A stretch of DNA of 64,000 nt, from contig CBDFIU010000005.1 in the NCBI GenBank assembly GCA_965248235.1, positions 744,001 to 808,000 of the forward strand, written 5' to 3'. Positions 61,025-64,000 of the stretch are shown here, piece after piece. Numbering within the stretch: the first letter of the stretch is position 1; every line of letters begins with the position of its first letter. Source of the DNA: UBA6623 sp965248235. Its GTDB lineage: Bacteria > Acidobacteriota > Terriglobia > Bryobacterales > UBA6623. The notes beneath the pieces were generated by a model. That model worked only from the letters and a program-made list of their open reading frames with translations. It ran no database searches and was not told the DNA's origin. Position numbers and translations under genes: made by a program.

Positions 61025-61136
61025 GGGGGCTGTGAAAAAATCGGGAACAGTCCACTTCACGCTCATTGAGGCTCCTGATTCGATGGAACTTATTCGGTCG
61101 GCGTTTGGTACAGTCCCCATTTTTTCACAGCCCCCC
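61025..61136. repeat. REP-like element, copy 2 (long form)
   Basis: Left arm GGGGGCTGTGAAAAAATCGG, right arm ATTTTTTCACAGCCCCC, separated by ~70 bases bounded by GAACAGTCC and GTACAGTCCCC. Same motif as 11781-11826 with an inserted middle. The right arm, read on the minus strand, gives CTGTGA and so ends the methyltransferase gene at 61125. Confidence 0.78.
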
Positions 61137-62009
61137 TTCGGCGTCGCTTTCGGGATCAAGGCCGCGCAGAAGCCGCTCCCATAGTTCAGGGTCGACGCGC
61201 TGCGGGCCGGGATGAAGCGGGCCGCCCGGCTTGGCGTAATTCGGAAAGACCAGCTTGGGATAGACCGTCTTGCCCAAAGGACGATCAGGGCGTCCGACGA
61301 GCAACTGATTATGGGGGCGCGCCACGACTTCGATACCGGCGCTGCGCATCATGGGTTCGAGCGCCGTGTGGGAGGGGAACCACCAATTCGTTGGGTCGTC
61401 GTTATAAAGCCCCTCAATGAACTTCATGTGTGGAAAGGCCGGATCGGCGATTTCCGTGTCGCTCGCCTCGGGCCCCTCGGGCGGATCGAAGTTCGGGCGG
61501 TCTTCGTCCCCCACGGAATAGGAATGAAAGTAGATCCGCTCCTTCGTCATTTCCGCCAGCCGGTCGAGTACGATCCCGGGGTATTTCAAGTGATAGAAAA
61601 GGCCCAGGAACAAGACGTAGTCGAAGCGCTCTTCCGTTGTCAGGCAATAGGTGTGAACGTCTTCGTTGACGATTTCCAACTCGACCCCGAAAGCCTCGGC
61701 GGCGTAGCTTGCCTGCTTCACGAACTCCTCATAGGGCTCGAGTAAGACACAACGCCCCGCGCCGCGCAGCTTCATTTGAATCGAGAAGTAGCCGGCATTG
61801 CCCCCGACATCAAGCACCGATTTGCCCGCCAGGTCCGCGGGGACAAAGGGTTCGATGACGCGCCAGCGTTCCTCGGGACGATAGGAGGGTGCTTTGCCCG
61901 CGCCGGTACGTACCCCCGAGGGCAGTTCGAAATCCTGGTACCACCAGCCCAGTTCACGCACGCGCTTTTTCTGGTCGGTCGAAACGGGGGGGGGATTCGT
62001 CTCCGCCAC
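61125..62009 (-). CDS. CmoB-like SAM-dependent methyltransferase (TIGR04290/DUF1698 type)
   Basis: A 294-residue methyltransferase. RELGWWYQDFELPSGVRTG starts like CmoB family members; SAM motif I is GKSVLDVGGNAGYFSIQMK, followed by RCVLLEPYEEFVKQASYAA, YDVLFLGLFYHLKYPG-type motif (FDYVLFLGLFYHLKYP). A sugar-modifying role in the LPS cluster is more likely than tRNA modification, by context only. The last codon and TGA lie in the REP-like element, so the C-terminus may be set by it. Confidence 0.85.
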   Translation of the reverse strand: MAETNPPPVSTDQKKRVRELGWWYQDFELPSGVRTGAGKAPSYRPEERWRVIEPFVPADLAGKSVLDVGGNAGYFSIQMKLRGAGRCVLLEPYEEFVKQASYAAEAFGVELEIVNEDVHTYCLTTEERFDYVLFLGLFYHLKYPGIVLDRLAEMTKERIYFHSYSVGDEDRPNFDPPEGPEASDTEIADPAFPHMKFIEGLYNDDPTNWWFPSHTALEPMMRSAGIEVVARPHNQLLVGRPDRPLGKTVYPKLVFPNYAKPGGPLHPGPQRVDPELWERLLRGLDPESDAEGGL

Positions 62010-62012
62010 GAA

Positions 62013-63017
62013 TCAGCTATCGCCTCCTTGTCGCAAAACGTGAATCGGCTCGGCTCCCGCTCCCGGGCCTTCGGTTTGGGTGCGGTGATCGTTGATGATC
62101 CCCCTCACGATGAAGTGCGGACGCCGCTTGACTTCCTCGAAAACCCGTCCCAGGTACTCGGCCACGATGCTCAAGCTGAATAGCTGCACGGCGCCGAGGA
62201 ACAGAATCGCGGTCAGCAGCGTCATGAAGCCCGCCGGGGCGTCGGGGTTGGCGAAATAGCGAATGATGTAGAGCACGATCGCCGCGCCCGCCAGCAAAGT
62301 GACCAAGAAGGCCAGCGTTGAAATCATCTCCAGCGGTTGATAGGAAAACGAAAAGATTCCCCGCTTGGCCCAACGCAGATTGTCGAGAAAAGAGTTCGTC
62401 GACTCGCCGGCGAAGCGCTCGGCCCTTACATAGGAAACTCCTGTTTGGCGGTAACCGACCCAGCTTCTGAGCCCCCGCAAAAAGCGGTCGCGTTCGGGCA
62501 TCGCGAGAACACCCTCGACCACGCGTCGGGTCATCAACGAAAAGTCGCCTGCGTCGAGCGGCATGTCGATGTAGGAGAGCCTGCGATAGACGCGGTAGAA
62601 GAGCTTTCGCGCCGCCTCGGTCAGCGGATTCTCCTTGCGCCGCGTCCGGACGCCGTAGACCACGTCGAAGCCCTTGAGCCATGCCCGTACCAGGTCGGGG
62701 ATGACCTCGGGCGGGTCTTGCAAGTCGCCGTCCATGAGGATGACCGCTTCGCCGAGCGCTTGCTTCATGCCGCTGGTGAAGGCCATCTGCGAACCGAAGT
62801 TGCGGCTGTGGGAGATGACGGTCACTCTTTCATCGCGCGCGGCCAGGGCTTTCAATAGGTCCTCGGCATTGTCGGGGCTATTGTCATTGACCCAGATCAA
62901 CTCGTAATGCGCGGTGACGTGGGTCATCGCCTCGGTCAGGCGGCGATACATCTCCTCGACGTTGCCGGCATCGCGGTAACAAGCGATCACAATCGAGATG
63001 TAGCGATCGGTCAGCAA
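62013..63017 (-). CDS. GT2 glycosyltransferase, DPM1/ArnC type, membrane-anchored
   Basis: A 334-residue enzyme. DRYISIVIACYRDAGNVEEM, YELIWVNDNSPDNAEDLLKA, AVILMDGDLQDPPEVIPDLV (DxD and DLQDPPE) and TRRKENPLTEAARKLFYRVY are those of polyprenyl-phosphate sugar transferases. Two C-terminal spans (LAFLVTLLAGAAIVLYII, FMTLLTAILFLGAVQLFSL) anchor it. It transfers a sugar to undecaprenyl phosphate for glycan modification. Four bases separate it from the next gene. Confidence 0.93.
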   Translation of the reverse strand: MLTDRYISIVIACYRDAGNVEEMYRRLTEAMTHVTAHYELIWVNDNSPDNAEDLLKALAARDERVTVISHSRNFGSQMAFTSGMKQALGEAVILMDGDLQDPPEVIPDLVRAWLKGFDVVYGVRTRRKENPLTEAARKLFYRVYRRLSYIDMPLDAGDFSLMTRRVVEGVLAMPERDRFLRGLRSWVGYRQTGVSYVRAERFAGESTNSFLDNLRWAKRGIFSFSYQPLEMISTLAFLVTLLAGAAIVLYIIRYFANPDAPAGFMTLLTAILFLGAVQLFSLSIVAEYLGRVFEEVKRRPHFIVRGIINDHRTQTEGPGAGAEPIHVLRQGGDS

Positions 63018-63036
63018 ACTTTGCTTTCTCTTCTAC

Positions 63037-63169
63037 CCGGGTCGCTCGGGCCTTGTGAAAAATTGGGGACTGTCCCAAGCGCCTGACGAACAAGTTCCAC
63101 TCAATGAACAAGCTTCGCCGGCGCGAAGCGGACTGTCTCCCATTTTTTCACAAGGCCCGAGCGACCCGG
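63037..63169. repeat. REP-like element, copy 3, with arms duplicating the neighbouring gene end
   Basis: Left arm 63037-63062 and right arm 63143-63169 are perfectly inverse over ~26 bases (GTCGCTCGGGCCTTGTGAAA on the left; TTTCACAAGGCCCGAGCGAC on the right). Inner parts are GGGGACTGTCCC and GGACTGTCTCCCA. The right arm includes the last six codons and stop of the transketolase gene, so the left arm repeats gene-specific sequence in inverse orientation. Confidence 0.78.
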
Positions 63170-64000
63170 CGCGCGATCGATTCGGCGTCCAGTCCGTTGT
63201 GCCGCCGCAGCGAATCGGCATCACCCACCTCGTTGGCGAAAGCATCTTCGGCCGCAATCGCAAGAAGCGTGCCGGCGCCATTGTTAGCCGCCATCCATTC
63301 ACCCACCGCGGAACCGAAACCTCCCACGCGGCTGTGTTCCTCGAGCGTAACGGTCAGGCGCGTACGAGATGCCTTCTCAAGGGCATCTTCATCGAGCGGC
63401 TTAACCGTGTGCATGCTCACCACCCGCGCGGCAATGCCGCGTCCCGCCAACAACTCGGCCGCTTTCACCGCTGTCGGCAACATCCCGCCGGTTGAAAGCA
63501 GAGCACAGTCATCGCCCTCGCGCACCGTGATCGCCCGGCCAATGTTGAACTCCGGCGGCAGTTGGTGGACGACCGGGTCGCCCGCCCGTCCCAGGCGCAG
63601 GTAGCTCGGGGCGGCGGGCAGGGCGGCAACCGCCAACTCGGCTTCCACCGGATCACCCGGCGCGACGACGGTCATATTCGGCAGCGCGCGCATCACCGCG
63701 AGATCCTCGGTGGCGTGATGCGTCGGCCCGTTCGCGCCGTAACTGAAACCGCCGCCGACGCCCACCACCGTAACCGCAAGGCCGTTGTAACAAACATCGT
63801 CGCGGATCTGTTCCAAACAACGCAATGTCGCGAAGGTCGCGATCGAATAAACAAACGGGCGGAAGCCTTCGAGCGCCAACCCCGCCGCGACGCCGACCAT
63901 ATTCTGCTCGGCCACCCCGGCATTGAGAAAACGGCCCGGAAAGCGCTCGGCGAAGTCGTCGAACAGCTTGTAGCCGAGGTCGCCCGTCAGGAACACCACG
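63148..64000 (-). CDS. Transketolase C-terminal half (partial)
   Basis: At least 283 residues; the frame is open at the right window edge. FLTGDLGYKLFDDFAERFPG, FLNAGVAEQNMVGVAAGLAL (with the catalytic Glu), THHATEDLAVMRALPNMTVV and LLSTGGMLPTAVKAAELLAG belong to the pyrimidine-binding and C-terminal domains of transketolase. Genes encoding such separate C halves are common in glycan clusters, paired with an N-half gene that would lie to the right. The stop is in a REP-like element. Confidence 0.93.
   Translation of the reverse strand, partial: VVFLTGDLGYKLFDDFAERFPGRFLNAGVAEQNMVGVAAGLALEGFRPFVYSIATFATLRCLEQIRDDVCYNGLAVTVVGVGGGFSYGANGPTHHATEDLAVMRALPNMTVVAPGDPVEAELAVAALPAAPSYLRLGRAGDPVVHQLPPEFNIGRAITVREGDDCALLSTGGMLPTAVKAAELLAGRGIAARVVSMHTVKPLDEDALEKASRTRLTVTLEEHSRVGGFGSAVGEWMAANNGAGTLLAIAAEDAFANEVGDADSLRRHNGLDAESIARRVARAL

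Noticed and set aside
1..64000. CRISPR array, tRNA or rRNA genes, defence islands and prophage
   Set aside because: I saw no regularly spaced direct repeats, no cloverleaf-like segment with a TTCRANNC arm, no ribosomal RNA stretches, and no integrase, portal, capsid, Cas or restriction gene. A tRNA search by program would settle the RNA part.

Overview
The window looks like one chromosomal segment of a GC-rich, diderm (LPS-containing) heterotrophic bacterium. Acidobacteriota is my best guess, with a Bryobacterales/Solibacter-like flavour. This is inferred from the combination of an RNase J with the N-terminal DQKLQIIPLGG signature, a zinc-ribbon RDD protein, PQQ dehydrogenase plus cytochrome c pairs, remnants of winged-helix and PD40-type proteins, a DUF1501 protein, LpxI-type lipid A synthesis and Tat-exported Gfo/Idh/MocA enzymes. 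No rRNA or single-copy marker is present to prove it. I recognised no rRNA, tRNA, CRISPR array, prophage or complete insertion sequence.

Layout. 1-8.0 kb: scattered catabolic genes (acetamidase tail, Tat oxidoreductase, NHL propeller, pirin, GH95-like glycosidase, orphan TRAP binding protein). 8.0-18.2 kb: a decayed small GTPase, L,D-transpeptidase, acyl-CoA ligase, 5'-nucleotidase, fabD-fabG, a large secreted protein of unknown function, a dGTPase fragment and dispersed repeats. 18.2-22.8 kb: a tightly packed fabZ-lpxA-lpxI-oxidoreductase-tonB operon with an extended -10 promoter. 23-35.8 kb: aldose epimerase with a clear terminator, RDD protein, anmK, parvulin, PQQ dehydrogenase plus cytochrome c, gene remnants, two PepSY proteins, HAD enzyme, 2-hydroxyacid dehydrogenase and a cysteine-desulfurase-like enzyme. 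35.9-45.7 kb: RNase J, a frameshifted sugar acetyltransferase, a GT4-phosphoglycosyltransferase fusion, PpiD, a response regulator, a class III aminotransferase and a frameshifted oxidoreductase. 45.8-56.5 kb: heptaheme cytochrome, sugar dehydrogenase, NicO-like permease, PQQ-like propeller, sugar ABC transporter with DUF1501 protein, and hicB with a broken hicA. 56.5-64 kb: lpxD, prepilin peptidase and a long minus-strand glycan cluster (two GT2, one GT4, two methyltransferase-like genes, transketolase C half).

How it works together. Envelope biogenesis dominates: lipid A (fabZ, lpxA, lpxI, lpxD), glycan assembly (GT4-PGT fusion, GT2/GT4 cluster, acetyltransferase), peptidoglycan (L,D-transpeptidase, AnmK), periplasmic folding (two parvulins) and TonB energy coupling. 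A second theme is periplasmic oxidation of sugars or alcohols with electron transfer to cytochromes.

The most distinctive signals are three families of dispersed repeats that repeatedly supply the stop codon of the adjacent gene (six cases), a REP-like element whose arms duplicate the end of the neighbouring transketolase gene, an RNase J with His replaced by Gln in its metal motif, a TonB protein with three LLxDY motifs, and an unusual number of broken genes (GTPase, hicA, dgt, winged helix/PD40, pglD-like, Gfo/Idh). I found no clear new defence or mobile system.
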